Below are positions 31,827 to 44,435 of a DNA stretch of 64,000 nucleotides, piece after piece. The DNA is from Melampsora larici-populina 98AG31 (taxonomy: Eukaryota > Basidiomycota > Pucciniomycetes > Pucciniales > Melampsoraceae). Position 1 is the stretch's first letter. Each line of letters starts with the position of its first letter. Location of the stretch: assembly GCF_000204055.1 (NCBI RefSeq), contig NW_006768807.1, forward strand, positions 219,497 to 283,496, given 5' to 3'. The position numbers were made by a program, and so were the translations under genes. Under the pieces are notes generated by a model, which worked only from the letters and a program-made list of their open reading frames with translations, had not been told where the DNA came from and made no database searches.

Positions 31827-34800
31827 ATGACGATGAGTAAGAATACACTCCTTCAACAACAACAACTTTCTGCCTCACCATCATCAGGAGACCTCTCCGC
31901 TTCCATCGATACTCTTCCTCCAAGGCGCGGTCAAGATTTATTCGGGGTAGGTGGAATTCCCATTGGCAGATCTGGTCCAACGGGACATCAACACAGTCGT
32001 ACCAAGAGCAAGACCGATTTTCTTGATCTAGCGGATTCGGTGGGTTGCATTACTATTTCACGTTTTCTCACAGCCTGGTCGGCCCACACATGACTGAACC
32101 AACATATCTCCATTTTTGCATCTTGATTCCAACCGAATTCTATTCACTCGCTGCCACAGAGCACCAGACTGAGTAATTCGCCTGAAGTTAACGCTGTAAG
32201 CTAGCTATACTGCTATCCGAAGCTCTTACCTCTCCAGTCATATTGCATCGACTCTGACCTTGCACTTTGAATGTTTTATATTTCGCCTCTCACAGCGCCT
32301 GGAACAAAAACGAGCCGAGCATGAAAGGCAGAAAGCGGAGCAGAAGCGAGTGTTTGCAGCTCAGGTTGGCCTTTTTTACTGTCGCTCAAGTGTGGGATGT
32401 TGGCTCACGACTGCTTGTTTAATGTATCAGATGAGAGCTTTGGAAGCGCAACACGAATCGGAAGAACGTGAATTGATGGGCGTCCCTGCATCGGCTCCAA
32501 CTACTCCCCCTAGATCTGATGGTGACTCAGAGCGGGTCGGAATACGGGATATGGATGATCATCGTAATCATCGTCAGTTGAACCAGTATGGTAACATTGG
32601 TGTGGTTAAAACGAGTGCATTTCGAGAATTTGCCAACAATTCTAAGAGTGTACCTGCCAGTCGTCGTCACTCTGGCCAAGAAGAAGACTTATTGGGACTT
32701 GATAAGCTTAATCTTGGTGGACTGGGAAACTCTCTGGCAGCGTAAGTTTGACTTTGAGATTACTGGCAACTATTCGACAGCTAATGGAAATTCCTGCGTG
32801 CCTCTTTAGACCTTTTTCGAAGAACGCGAACCGACATTCGCACAAACTCCCTAATGCCAACCATGAAACCCCCTCGGTCACCTCATTCTTGTTTGATGAT
32901 GAGCTGGAATCGGATCTACAACGTCAGTTCAAGCAACATTGTTTTGAAGGAATCCATTGTCACCGGATTGTCAGCTCTGACATCTTCCCGGATGTTTTTA
33001 CAGATTCGACCTTCGGCGGTAAATATTTACAGATGAACACTGATGATGACAAGTTCCCCATCTTGGTACGCCGAGATAGTTTCCCCGGCATGGTACGTTC
33101 CTCCGCGTTATTGATCTGCAGTTACCAGTTCGATTACTGACGTTCTCATCTCTACAGCTCTCTGCATCTTCCGCTGCGCTTGACCTCGCACCACTCGCCC
33201 AAACTCCACCGCGGCACTCCAACCTCATGAGACCTACCCCCACATCTCGTGGTGGCGAATGGTCACCATTCGACTCGCCCAACACCTACCGCCCTCTGCC
33301 ACACTCGCAGTTGATTGAAGGTGATCGAAGCCGGCTTGGAACCCAGACACAAGTTCCCACCCCTGTTTCCTTCCACACCGATACTCGAGCCTCGCCAGTA
33401 TCTGACCGTGGCGCATCCCCTCGGCTCACTAGAGTGGTTCACATGAATGGCTCTACCACTGCCCGGACACCCTCCAGTCTGTCAGGCCCCAACACAACTG
33501 CCAACGGGGGTAGCACGTCAAGTCATGGAACCACTGCAGTCCTCAATTCGAGCAGTAGTCTCACCTCGCCCCAAAACGAAAAGAAATCGAATTCCTTCCT
33601 TCCACCAAGGTCACCTGTCGATATGCAATCTGTGCTTGGCAAAGGCTACCCCTCTGGAGAGTTCAACTCGCTTCGATCCCCACTTCCGACGATTGGTTCA
33701 AATAACTTGCGAGAATCAAGTAATTTTGGAGTCACCCCCTATGGACTGAATGGATCGAGAGCTTTGGATTCGAATTTTGGTCAATATGGTGGCTCAGCTG
33801 GATTGAATAGCAGTATCGGATCTGGTGGACTGGGTGGTTTTGGTGGGTTTGAAAGTTCGGACGGATACGGTGGAGTTTTAGGTGCCAATGGAACCAATGC
33901 GCAGATGCTATTGAACAAGGCCCGCGCTCGTGATCCTGAGACGAACAGGTTTGCGAACATTCGCCTAGAGGACATGCAAGGGGATATGTTTGGCCTTTGT
34001 AAAGTAAGACCTACCTCTCATCATCCGATAAATGCTCTGCTTATCTGTTTCTCAACCACAGGATCAACACGGATGTCGATTCCTACAAAAGAAGTTGGAG
34101 GAAGGAGAGCCCACGCATCGTGACATGATCTTTGCCGAGATCTATCCTCATTTTGGAGAACTCATGACAGGTAGATATACCCTCATCATGTTTTGTTGCT
34201 CAGTGACCAGCCTTGCTGATCTCATTTGCTCTTTCAACAGACGCTTTTGGGAATTACCTATCACAGAAACTTCTTGAATATAGTACTGATGAACAACGAG
34301 ACCTTTTGATTGAATCGATCAGCGGTGAACTGGTATCAATTTCCTTGAACATGCATGGCACAAGGGCCGTACAGAAGATGATCGACTTTTTGTCAACTCA
34401 ACGTCAAGTTCAGAGTCTCATCATTGCTCTGAATCTCAACGTCGTCACTTTAATCAAAGACTTGAACGGAAACCACGTCATCCAAAAGTGTTTAAATCAC
34501 CTACCACCAGAAGACAATCAATTCATTTACAACGCTGTTGCCGCAAATTGCATTGAAGTTGCCACTCATCGACATGGTTGTTGTGTGCTCCAAAGGTGCA
34601 TTGACCATGCTTCGGAATCACAAAGGATACAACTTGTAACGGAAATTACCTACAACTCGCTGAGCTTGGTACAAGATCCATTCGTGAGTTGTCAATAATA
34701 CCTCTATAAACCTAGGAGTCACGTTTGACTCTGACTTGTTTCTTGTTTCTGCAGGGCAATTACGTGGTTCAATACGTGCTCGATCTGAATGACAGTCGTT

Positions 34801-35666
34801 TCATTGAGGCCATCGTCCGTCAATTCTTGGGTAACGTTTGCGCACTGTCGATGCAAAAGTTCAGTAGCAACGTGGTTGAGAAGGTGCGTTTTCAAACCTT
34901 GCGATGTGGCTTGGTCACCAATACTGATATCCTTTTCAATGAATTTGATAGTGTATCCGAGTTTCAGATCCGGCCGGACGTCGGGCATTAGTCGAAGAGT
35001 TATCTGGCCGTCAGCGGTTAGAAAGGTTGTTGAGAGACAGCTTGTAAGGCTCGACTTTCCTTCTTGAGATCTGGTGTTGCGTGCAATGTGGGCGCCCGAA
35101 AAGCTGACTTGGAACGCCGACTTGATTTTGAAGTGCCAACTATGTCGTACAAACTGCTCTAGACTACTCTGATCCTGCCCAACGAGCTCAGCTAGTTGAT
35201 AACATCCGCCCTATCTTACGTAAGCTTTTTTCGATCCCACTTATTTATTTCTTCGCCTTTGAGCTAACTTTGAACACCCCGCTTGTTAGCTATGATTCGA
35301 AACACACCTTATGGGAAGCGTATTCAAAGCAAGATCCAACGTGAAAGTATGGATCCGCTTCGTGGTGGTGGACCTGGATTCCATCCATCGATGGTGGCTG
35401 GTGGTGGTTACTTTATGGCACCGCCTCATATGGCTTCTTCAGCTCATCATCCCCATCATCATCACGTCCCAGCAATGCTCGATACTCGATCGTTCTCTGG
35501 CGCTGGCTCCTCGCATCAACTTCTATCAGCCCATCATCAACCCAATGCACAGGGCAATCAATCCGGATTTCCTACCCCATGGGCTGTAGCAACTAGTCCG
35601 GTTTATGGCTCACTTTCGCTCAATCATGAGCATCCTCAAGCATCAAACTATGCACCGTTTATGTAA
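31827..35666 (+). CDS. PUF (Pumilio) RNA-binding protein, Puf4/Mpt5-like (997 aa, 12 exons)
   Basis: The exons are 31827-32039, 32160-32195, 32296-32364, 32431-32741, 32810-33092, 33158-34003, 34062-34170, 34241-34683, 34755-34883, 34952-35043, 35134-35219 and 35290-35666; phases agree throughout. The cytoplasmic family binds 3' UTRs and represses or localises mRNAs. The Ser/Pro/Gly-rich N-terminus (to about 575) is followed by eight PUF repeats. The cores are CRFLQ, NYLSQ, TRAVQ, NHVIQ, CCVLQ, NYVVQ, SNVVE and NYVVQ, predicting a UGUA-type target read by repeats 8 to 5. The T-R-Q repeat 3 and the VEELSGRQRLERLLRD insertion resemble Puf4/Mpt5. The C-terminus after IRNTPYGKRI is His/Ser-rich. 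Exon 1 end and the 36-nt exon 2 rest on splice signals and frame only. A fungus-type conserved block DDDKFPILVRRDSFPGM precedes exon 6. Confidence 0.88.
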
Positions 35667-38046
35667 TACTCGCTTCATTCGAGAAGAAAATCTTGCACTA
35701 CTTACGCATCTAAAAATCGATATGCTCGCTCATTGACTTCTTTCTACGTCAATGCTAATATTGTACAAATCTTGCATGAAGCTTGAGACTCGATTCGAAC
35801 GATGATTAAAAAAACACCAAAAAAAATTGAATTCACCTACACAATCGACAGTTCATCACGGATGGATGTGTATTATGGAGGTTTGGGAATTGGGAGAGAA
35901 TTGCTCAAATATAAATTTGGAAGAAAAAAGAGAAGAAAAATGCTCATATACCCCTCACTCTTTTTTGTCTTTTTCTACAAAATAAAAAAAACACAAAACC
36001 TCATAACTTAGACGCATACACAACTAAGCTGAGCGAAACTTTTTTTTGTTTTCTTGATTGAGGTAAGATCTTGTTTAATGATTGGATTTTGATGTTATAA
36101 CATGAGAGAAAGAGAAAAGGGAGACCATCGAAATCAAAAGTGTGTATTGGGTTAACGGTTTTTGTTTGTTCTGTTCTTTTGATGTTTACTTTTCTACTCC
36201 CCCCCAAAAAAAAGGTTTTACTTTTCTTCTCATTCTTCTTCACATGTCTGTGTGTTGCGTTTTATATGATCTGATCTGTTCTTTTTCATTTTTTCTTTTC
36301 TCGTATACTACTGTTGTTGTTGATGATCGAATGATGTTGTTGTTTGAGATATATTACCCAGAGAGAAGAAAAAAATGATCTTTTTTAATGTTTGTTGCCT
36401 TTTTTTTACTTTTTCAAAACCAAAACAAAAATATACAATCCCTTTCTACCTTCAATTCTATACAAACCCAATACGAAGTGGTTTATACGAAATGGAGGAA
36501 GTTAAGAGGGAAAAAAAAAGAAACCTTTATAGAACAAAATCTTTTGTACTTGAAAAAATCAACTTTTTGTGTTACAATTATTATGTTGTATAGGATTTTT
36601 TTTGTTTTAGTTGTGTTTGTGTGTTTTTGGTACTTTTATAATAAGAAAAATCTTGAAGTTGTGCAAAAAAAAGAATCAGTTGCATTAGGTTTGCCATTTT
36701 TTTAGTTCAAGAACAAGTGCCTGAAAGAATCTATATACGATATCAATATGATCCTTTCGATGTTTCTGTATATCGAGCATAGGGCAATTTTGTTCAATAT
36801 CATACCCTACATCAACTCAGCATTGTTCATACCGCCCCATAATTCTATTCAGATGAGATTAGTAGCGAAGAAAATGAATAACACCCTCAGTGACAGGACT
36901 CAATATATTATCCTTATGCTTATCAGAAAGAGGAAACTTTTGGGGTGAGTTCAGTATAGTGATATCCAATAATATATTTAGGCGATGTGTGACAAGATCG
37001 ACTTGAACGTTCTTATGTGCAATGTTGCAGTTTTTATGTTTTTTAAACGATCGGACGTTTGATATTCTAAAAGCTTTGATCGAGATTGAAACACCAAGAA
37101 TACAAATTGATCATTCTCATTTGAAGAAGTGTTACAAAAATCTGTAATAAAAATGTGAGGGAATAAGATACAAGTCATTTAAGAAAAGCTTGCGAAAAAT
37201 TCCCCGCCAATTCGCTCGAGTTTTGCGGACAAAATTGAGTAAGCTTTTCTTAGATGACTGTACATCACACGCATTGGACTACATATCAAAGGTATATGGC
37301 TGACTCTGCGTCTTTTACTTCACTAATTATGATAGATGGGTATAGCCTCAGAGTAAAAAGATGAAGCATGATAGATAACTTATAAGATGTTTTAGACATC
37401 ATCGGATCCCTTCCCTCTTTTAATGAGAACACTTCCAAAGTCCCTAGCCCCTCGGGAGGCCTCGAGCGCTTGGGTGGATTACACAGTTGCTTAGGCAGAA
37501 GGCTTGTTTTATCAAGTTCAGTACGTATCCGGCACCCCAATGCCACACTTTCTAAAAGCCAGGGTTAGATTATCCCTAGACGTCTCGTCTCATCTTGAAG
37601 AACAATCTTCGTGTTTCTTGCCGGTGAATGGTATATTCCCTTTTTTGTCACCTGAGACACATGATGATGTAGGAGGTCTTTGGAGCCACTTCAAGTTCCA
37701 TGTGTGAAAAACTCATCCCGCCCAAGAACCCCTTCCATGTTGTTACATGTCAGATTATATACCAACCTTTGCATGGATCCAATGGCTTCATCACATCACA
37801 CGGTCACTCGGCAAGAAGTGCATACGCAAACTTGTCTGAAGTCTCCCTGAACAACAAACTTCCCCTATTATATCAGACCGCATGGATTTAGCAAGGTGTG
37901 TATCGCGTAGATCGCGTACTATGTTGAAGTAAAAGTACAAAGAACGAAAGTAAGATTGACACTTTCGCGAACTCTTCTTTTTCCTATCCCCACAATCAGA
38001 TGTATTCAAATTCATACTATCAACAATTCATCACAGAGCAATAAAC
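35667..38046. other. PUF 3' flank and copy D upstream region
   Basis: 35,667 to about 36,700 is T-rich and A-rich, as in a fungal 3' UTR, with no coding support. A 90-bp TA-flanked MITE lies at 37171-37260. 37,722-38,046 is the copy D promoter; part of it (37722-37860) matches 41838-41975 upstream of copy E. Confidence 0.5.
37171..37260. mobile_element. 90-bp TA-flanked miniature TIR element
   Basis: The inverted ends CAAGTCATTTAAGAAAAGCT and CAGTCATCTAAGAAAAGCTT face each other and are flanked by TA (37169-37170 and 37261-37262). The core is only about 45 bp. It is consistent with a very small Tc1/mariner-type MITE; it could also be a stem-loop terminator-like sequence. Confidence 0.6.
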
Positions 38047-40728
38047 ATGAAGCTACCAGTTTTCTTGAATGGATCACTATCCTCAATTTTCATATTCAAC
38101 TATATCTTTACTGGTGTACTTGCACCAAATCTGGATCCATTCACACCTCATGACACAAGAAGCTACAATTTATGGAATAGCCCTGGAATCTTAGACGGGG
38201 TTTTCTTTAATTTACCGGAATCTGGTGCAACTCTTGGCCTCAATGGAAGACCGTGGCCGACAGATCAACACTTTTCTTTATTTCAACATCAGTTAGACTT
38301 ATCTAAGAATGAAATCACTATTCAGGATACTGAGAATAAACTTATAGGGAAGGATGTACGGTCACAACTTCAAGGGAATGAAAGATCCATATCTGATTTA
38401 TCTGAATTACCTTCTTCGCATACTTCGCCTGGATCTAGAATCAAGAATGTGAAAACGCCAAGTGAAGACGCTAAAAGAAGAAAGTATTCAACAGTCGTGC
38501 AAAGTGGAATTGAACATCCAGATGTAAAAGTGTCAAACATGTATCAAAAGAATAATCTGCTCCCTAATTCAGCTATCTCATCAGGAGTCGATACCTCGAG
38601 CAATGGCAAAGACAAGTCAAATATGAATGATGATATGGTTCACGTCGATGATACAATCAAATCGGCTGGATTGAAGAATCCACAGATTTCGCATCTTCAG
38701 GGTAAACCTCACGATTCTCGGGAAAAAAGCAATAGTGAGCAATCTCGAAATTCGCAAAAAGCTACCAAAACACTATCCGAGGCAATGGAGATGACTAAGG
38801 CAGTGGAAGACTGGAAGAAAAGTACGGAAATTAAAGAAGAACCTAACCTCGAGAGTAAGATAGAAACGCTTGGAAAAGGTGAAGAAGTCATTACAGAGAA
38901 AGATCAGCACGTGAATTCAATTGGGAATTTGAATCCAGGTCTTTCAAGCCAGATGATATCACCTGTTATACAAAAACATACACGTCTAGATAGCCAGCTA
39001 GCAGCGAAAACAAGCACCCAGCTCAGGCTCAATTCTGGATCAAAGAAATTAGTGAAAGATCCTACAACAGAAGACAAACAACTGAAACCAAAAGACTCAG
39101 AACAGAATGTGATTCTTTCCAAGGGATCAAACCGGGATAATGACGATTCAACTGACCTCGTCAAATCGAGTGAATTTGAGAACGAAAATCCATATAAATT
39201 ACTCGATAAGCCTTTCAAATCTGTTCAAGAACCTTTGAGGATTCTCAAAAATGAAGCAAAAACGAAAGGGATTGCAACTGATGAAGGCAAAAACGTATTG
39301 AATTTGAACTCATATAATGATATGGACGCTACAATTTGGTCACGTACTAAAAGTAAATTGAATGAAGCAGAGATCGGAAAGCTGCAATCAGAAAATCAGT
39401 TAGCTAAGAAGGTTTCTAAAAAAGGAAAGAAGAAGAAGAAGAATAAAAATAAAAATACAAATACAAACTCAGCTACAAATCCAAATCCAAATAAACTCGA
39501 TATGTTAGAAGAAGTAGACGCAGAGAAAGAGATATCCGTATCTTCCTTCTTGAAAGAAACAGCCAAGTCTCCCGATAGGTGTGATCCATTACTTCAAGGA
39601 CCAGTAGGCTGTGACACAGAGGAAACATTTTTCAATCTCCCCAAGTTGGAGTTTCTGAGCCGGTGCTTGAAGTTGAAAAGCACAACTGAAGGAATCAAAA
39701 TCGACTTGTCAGATCTCGGATTCAAATACATGATCATCAATGGCTTTGCATCCCACCCTAAAATGTGGACTAGTGATATCCATGGGTTTGCACAGCAGTT
39801 TCGTGATATCTTAGAGGGAAAAAGGCGGCTGATGTCACTCCTGGAGCAATTCAAAGAAATGCATGTTGTCTGGAAGTGGAAAGATCGAGCGAAGGTGCTC
39901 CCACCAACCGTTCAAAGGGTTGGTAGCTTGTTGAAAGGTGATCAAATGTTTCCTCAATTTGAAAACGCAAAGATTGAAGAATGGAAGGAATGTCATGATA
40001 CGTTGTTAGAGCTCACCAAATTGGAGGATGGAATGATGGACCTCAACGTAATCTTTGGTCCGGTTTTACAAATTCGCGTGGCCACATTTGCCTACATGGT
40101 AAACTCTCATCTTGAAAAGCAATCGAGAGTTTTGAAGGAGATCCTCAAAGATGGATCAGTAATGGACGGCGTTCGTATACCGATTGTCATGAGTATTGCC
40201 AACATACTTGATCTTTCATCAGATACTGTGTTTTGGCAGAAACTGAATGAAAAAGAGATTTTGGATAAGACTTGCGAATTGATAGATAATTTGAATGGCT
40301 TCATACTTATACCTGGTGGTCAAAAGTTTCATGTGTTTGATCATACGTGGAATAGTGAATATTCAATGTATCGTCTTATCAAGAAGAAAGATAGACTTTC
40401 AGAACTCTTCCAAGCTCGTATCAAAACCCTTGCAAGCCTTGCTGATAAACATGATTTAAAAATCCCATCCAGATGGGTGAAAAAGCTTCCTGAATCAGCA
40501 GCAGAAGCGAGTTTAGGAGAGGCACTGATTTGTCTTCACGCCGATTTACACTTTGACGCGCTTAAAGAGCTGAAAGATATCTTGAAATCACAGCCAAGGA
40601 CAAGCGCTCGTATCATTGGTAATTGGGATGAACTCCTCATCCCCCAACACCTTAGGGCGAAGACTCTGGAGTTCCAAAGATTTTTTGCGCTACGGGATCA
40701 GAAAGTCAAAGGCTTAGGTACCTCATAA
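38047..40728 (+). CDS. Secreted-protein family, copy D (893 aa, intronless)
   Basis: This is one uninterrupted ORF with signal peptide core IFIFNYIFTGVLA (to about residue 26). Motif 1 is SYNLWNSPGILDGVF (39-53), followed by FSLFQHQL. The disordered middle ends in KKGKKKKKNKNKN (about residues 458-472). The C-terminal domain carries MHVVWKWKDRA, KGDQMFPQF, IRVATFAYMVNSH, LEKQSRVLKEIL, IDNLNGFI, YSMYRLIKKKDRLSELF, LASLADKHDLKIP, EASLGEALICLHADL and IGNWDEL, then ends RFFALRDQKVKGLG. The same blocks occur in A-C but more diverged. Unlike A-C it has no introns; the spliced exon-2 region of A-C corresponds to continuous coding sequence here. Secretion is inferred; function is unknown. Confidence 0.88.
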   Translation: MKLPVFLNGSLSSIFIFNYIFTGVLAPNLDPFTPHDTRSYNLWNSPGILDGVFFNLPESGATLGLNGRPWPTDQHFSLFQHQLDLSKNEITIQDTENKLIGKDVRSQLQGNERSISDLSELPSSHTSPGSRIKNVKTPSEDAKRRKYSTVVQSGIEHPDVKVSNMYQKNNLLPNSAISSGVDTSSNGKDKSNMNDDMVHVDDTIKSAGLKNPQISHLQGKPHDSREKSNSEQSRNSQKATKTLSEAMEMTKAVEDWKKSTEIKEEPNLESKIETLGKGEEVITEKDQHVNSIGNLNPGLSSQMISPVIQKHTRLDSQLAAKTSTQLRLNSGSKKLVKDPTTEDKQLKPKDSEQNVILSKGSNRDNDDSTDLVKSSEFENENPYKLLDKPFKSVQEPLRILKNEAKTKGIATDEGKNVLNLNSYNDMDATIWSRTKSKLNEAEIGKLQSENQLAKKVSKKGKKKKKNKNKNTNTNSATNPNPNKLDMLEEVDAEKEISVSSFLKETAKSPDRCDPLLQGPVGCDTEETFFNLPKLEFLSRCLKLKSTTEGIKIDLSDLGFKYMIINGFASHPKMWTSDIHGFAQQFRDILEGKRRLMSLLEQFKEMHVVWKWKDRAKVLPPTVQRVGSLLKGDQMFPQFENAKIEEWKECHDTLLELTKLEDGMMDLNVIFGPVLQIRVATFAYMVNSHLEKQSRVLKEILKDGSVMDGVRIPIVMSIANILDLSSDTVFWQKLNEKEILDKTCELIDNLNGFILIPGGQKFHVFDHTWNSEYSMYRLIKKKDRLSELFQARIKTLASLADKHDLKIPSRWVKKLPESAAEASLGEALICLHADLHFDALKELKDILKSQPRTSARIIGNWDELLIPQHLRAKTLEFQRFFALRDQKVKGLGTS

Positions 40729-42179
40729 ACTTAATTTCACAAAGGTAAAGTCTTCATAATTTCTTTGTCTGTGGGTTAGAAGTCAATCTATCTTGTCTGC
40801 GTGCGGATGGTTTTCACGTTTTGCAGCTAGATATTCTCTTGGCTTGGAGCAAGCTGTCCAAATGTACTGAGTTCATTTTGTCCTGCGCAGTTCCCTTTCG
40901 CATACCTGTGGCATAGCTGGCGGAGTTGATATAACGAGGCAAATTTAAAAACGGGACAATCTCCACCGACACCACCAAATATCGTATCAATTGGTCAAAA
41001 TGGGCGTAGAAATATATGCTGTCAGATACCCAAGAAAGTTTCATTTTATATCATCTTAGTCACGAGTGCTCAACAGTGAAGCGTCGTATGGTGTGGTATC
41101 CCCGAATAGATATTAATAATGAATGTGCTCCCTTTTTTGTCGCCATGGTTGGGGTTGGATTCACTTGTTTTTGTTTTATTTTATTTTTAGCTGTTTAATT
41201 TAACTATGTGGTGGTAGACAATTCAATACATTCACACTGGTCTCTTGCCTTTTCAAGTTTTCTTCGATTTCTTTCTTTGATTGTCAGTAATCATTTCTTT
41301 TTGTGGAATATATTTCGCCCTTCTGTGGCACGGTCACAAGGTGAAAAGGTACAGGTGGGGGCACATGTGAATGTGGCGGCTGCAAAGTAATGAGACTAAA
41401 TGTCTGCCGCATTGTGGAGTGAGATGAGAGAGAAACAGATACTGAACTCAGAAGGACTAGAACAGACTGTTGAGTGCTATTAGTAACGATATGTGGATAG
41501 TAGCGCTGAAAAACCTTCTTGATCGATGATAACATATAGATACGCTTACTCTTTTGATTCATCACCCGAATTATGTATCTCAAAAGACACATACAATCAT
41601 TCATGATCCGCCTTGGAAACAGGATAATCCTTTCTTCAGTTGGTATCATAGCTTATAGATCTCTGTAGTTTAGCAAATGGACTGAATGAAGTGAGGAAAT
41701 CGCAGACTGGCGCGCCAGCTAGCTCGCAGTAACCAGTACCTGACAATATACGTAGCAGATGTGAATTGATTCTCCGTCGTGGCAATGAAATGCACATCTC
41801 ATCAATTTGCCACATTGTGAAAAAGCCCTCCGGCTCCAAAACCCATTCCCTGTTAACTTGTTACATGTTTGATCGCAAGGTCAGCTGCTCGTGAGACAAA
41901 TTGGCTTTATTCGATCACATGATCGCATGGGAAGAATATACACAAACTCGTCTGAAGTATCTTGACTGATGAACAAGATAATTCCACTCCTACCACGGTA
42001 TACTGAAAGGAGTTACTTTGCAAGGTACTACTTCAGACGTGGAGTTAACCAGGTAGGAATTGTCTACAATGTGAGGCAGCGCAGGAACCCCCCAAAAGTT
42101 GTTTCATCTCCTGGCTATTTTTATCAGATTGGATTCATTTCAATCGAGATTGTCCTCATTTTATTGCAGAGGAATAGAT
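40729..42179. other. Intergenic between copies D and E, part of a duplicated block
   Basis: No gene is seen. Segments around 40795-40860, 41020-41095 and 41340-41480 match in order 52280-52350, 52545-52625 and 52880-53045 downstream of copy E. This marks a tandem segmental duplication that includes gene and 3' flank. Confidence 0.6.
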
Positions 42180-43904
42180 ATGAAGTTAACAGTTTACTCG
42201 AATGCGTTCCTGTTCTTGATCATCAGGTTCAACCTGTTCTTCTCAGTCGTAGTCGCCCCAAATCTGGACCCATTCACACCACATTATACAAGAAGCTACA
42301 GTTTATGGAATAGTCTCGGGATATTAGACGGGGTTTCCACTCAAAACCCAGAATCTGATACATTTGTTGGCCTAAATGGCAATCTGTGCCCAGCATATCA
42401 TCATTTTTCTTTCTTCCAACATCAACCGGAGTTTTCCCACAAGGAAATCCCTATTCAGGATTCTGGGGAAACCCTTACAGGGAAGAATGTGCTTCCACAA
42501 GTGAATGAGAGGTTCACATTCAATTTCCCAAGACTCTCTTCTTTGGATACTGTTGCTGGAGCTGGAAATAGTAATTTTGAAAAAAGGAAGTACTCACAAG
42601 TCTTGGGCACTGAATGTGAATATTCAGATGTAAACACATCAACCCACAAGAATAAATTCATCCCAATCTCACATGTCCCATCGATAGTCGATACCGTGAA
42701 CAATGGTAAAGATAAGGAAGTTACAAATGACAAATTGATTCAAATTCATGATGCAACAAGACCATCAGAATTGGAAGATACAGTGGTTTCACATTCTGAG
42801 GATCAATCTCATCATTCCCAGGAGAGAAGCTTGTCTGAACATGAGAATGAATGGCACGATGCCCCCAAAAACTTAAAAACACCATCCCAGGCTTTGGAGA
42901 TGAATGAGACAATGGAAGGCATGAAGAAGAGTCTTGAAACTACAGATAAGTCCAAACTCAAAGGAGTGGGAGAGGACAAAACCAATTCTGGATCCAACAA
43001 ATGGGTGAAACAATCTACACTACAACTTCAAGGCATAGCTAAAGAAATGCCCCAGCCCAAAGGGTCTGACTACAATGCAATTGTTTCCAGAGAATCTAAC
43101 CGGAAGAACAAAGGTCATTCTACCGACCACGTCAGTGGATTTGAAAACAAAAATCTATACAAAGTACTTGATGAATATTTCAGCACAGATGAAGCAGACA
43201 GGAGAAGCCCCGAGACTGATGATGAGATAAAAGTGAATGAATTGGAAAATGATAAGTCCTCTAGGGTCTCGTCACTAACTAAAACTAAATCGAAGGAAGA
43301 AGAGGAATTAGAGCCAAAAGGTATCGCAGAAACCGATGTATATGAGGAAAGTTCATCTTTAAAAGTACCTGGACTAGCAAGTCACTTGGCCAGGAAGGGT
43401 CCTAAAAGAGGAAAGGGAAAGACGAAAAAGAAATCTAAGAAATCAGAAGCAGTTTATATGGAGCAAGATGTACAAACTTTTCCCTTCTTGAAAGCAACTA
43501 CTACTTCCCCCAAGAGGCGTGATCCAGAACTTCAAGAATCGATCAGCTCTAACACCAAGGAAACATTTCTCAAGCTCTCCAAGTTCGAGTTCCTATGCCG
43601 GTGCTTAAAGTTGAAAAACAAAACTGAAGGGCTCAAAATCAACTTGACTGATCTGGAATTCGAATACATGATGGTGAATGGTTATGCTACCGACCCTAAA
43701 AGCTGGACTGATCATATCAAGATGTATACGTCCGAGTTTGGTAGTCTGATGGAGGGCAAAAGGCGGCTGATGTCAATCCTGGAGCAATTCAAGGAAAGAT
43801 ATATCGTCTTGAGCTGGAACAAACGAAGAGATACGCTCTCACCGTCAGTTCAGAGGATTGGGATCTTGTTAAAAGCTGATCAAAGTTTTCCTAAATTCGA
43901 AAAT

Positions 43905-44269
43905 TGTCATGAACCTTGCACGCTGTAACAATTTGTAACACAACGTCTAGAAGAATAGGGCTAATATTTATAATAGCTAGTTAAGAACATATGGCGTATG
44001 TATATGATTTGTAAGAAGGAACAAGGAACGCGGATAACGGTTGTTTATTCAATTTTATGTTATTACTTCTCTTATATATACTTTGTTGTTTCTAATACTT
44101 TGTTGCTCTTTTCTTCATCGGAATAATCATTTATCTTATTTCTCTCTTCGTTTTTGACATCTCCGCTTTGAGATAGAAAACCGCGTCCCAAGAAGAATTA
44201 TCGTTAAACAGTACCGAAAGACTTCTCCGTTCTGAGAAGTCTAGTTACCGTACATCCCAGACCTTTACA
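43905..44269 (+). repeat. 5' LTR of element 2
   Basis: A TATA-like sequence TATATATA is at 44073-44080. ATCGGAATAA at 44117-44126 is the proposed start region of the transcript. The LTR ends CTTTACA. Confidence 0.93.
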
Positions 44270-44282
44270 TTTTTATTCCGAT
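44117..44282 (+). promoter_or_regulatory. Element 2 self-priming pair (LTR start and PBS)
   Basis: ATCGGAATAA (44117-44126) in the LTR is exactly complementary to TTATTCCGAT (44273-44282), three bases inside the LTR/internal boundary. It lies about 43 bp after the start of the TATA box, so the RNA 5' end could fold back as primer. Element 1 has the same layout with different bases. Confidence 0.6.
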
Positions 44283-44435
44283 CTCTTTTTTTCTGAGCGC
44301 TATCGAAAATTTATCGATAAAATTAATTCTTTTTCATCAGATCACTTAGATCACCTTTTTTAAAATTAATATTTTTTTCGTTCTCTCCTTTTATCGACCA
44401 AATTTACTCATCGTTCTCTCTCTTTTTTCTAGTTT

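Noticed and set aside
36142..36705. Several Phe/Lys-rich ORFs 3' of the PUF gene
   Set aside because: They follow from T- and A-rich 3' UTR composition.
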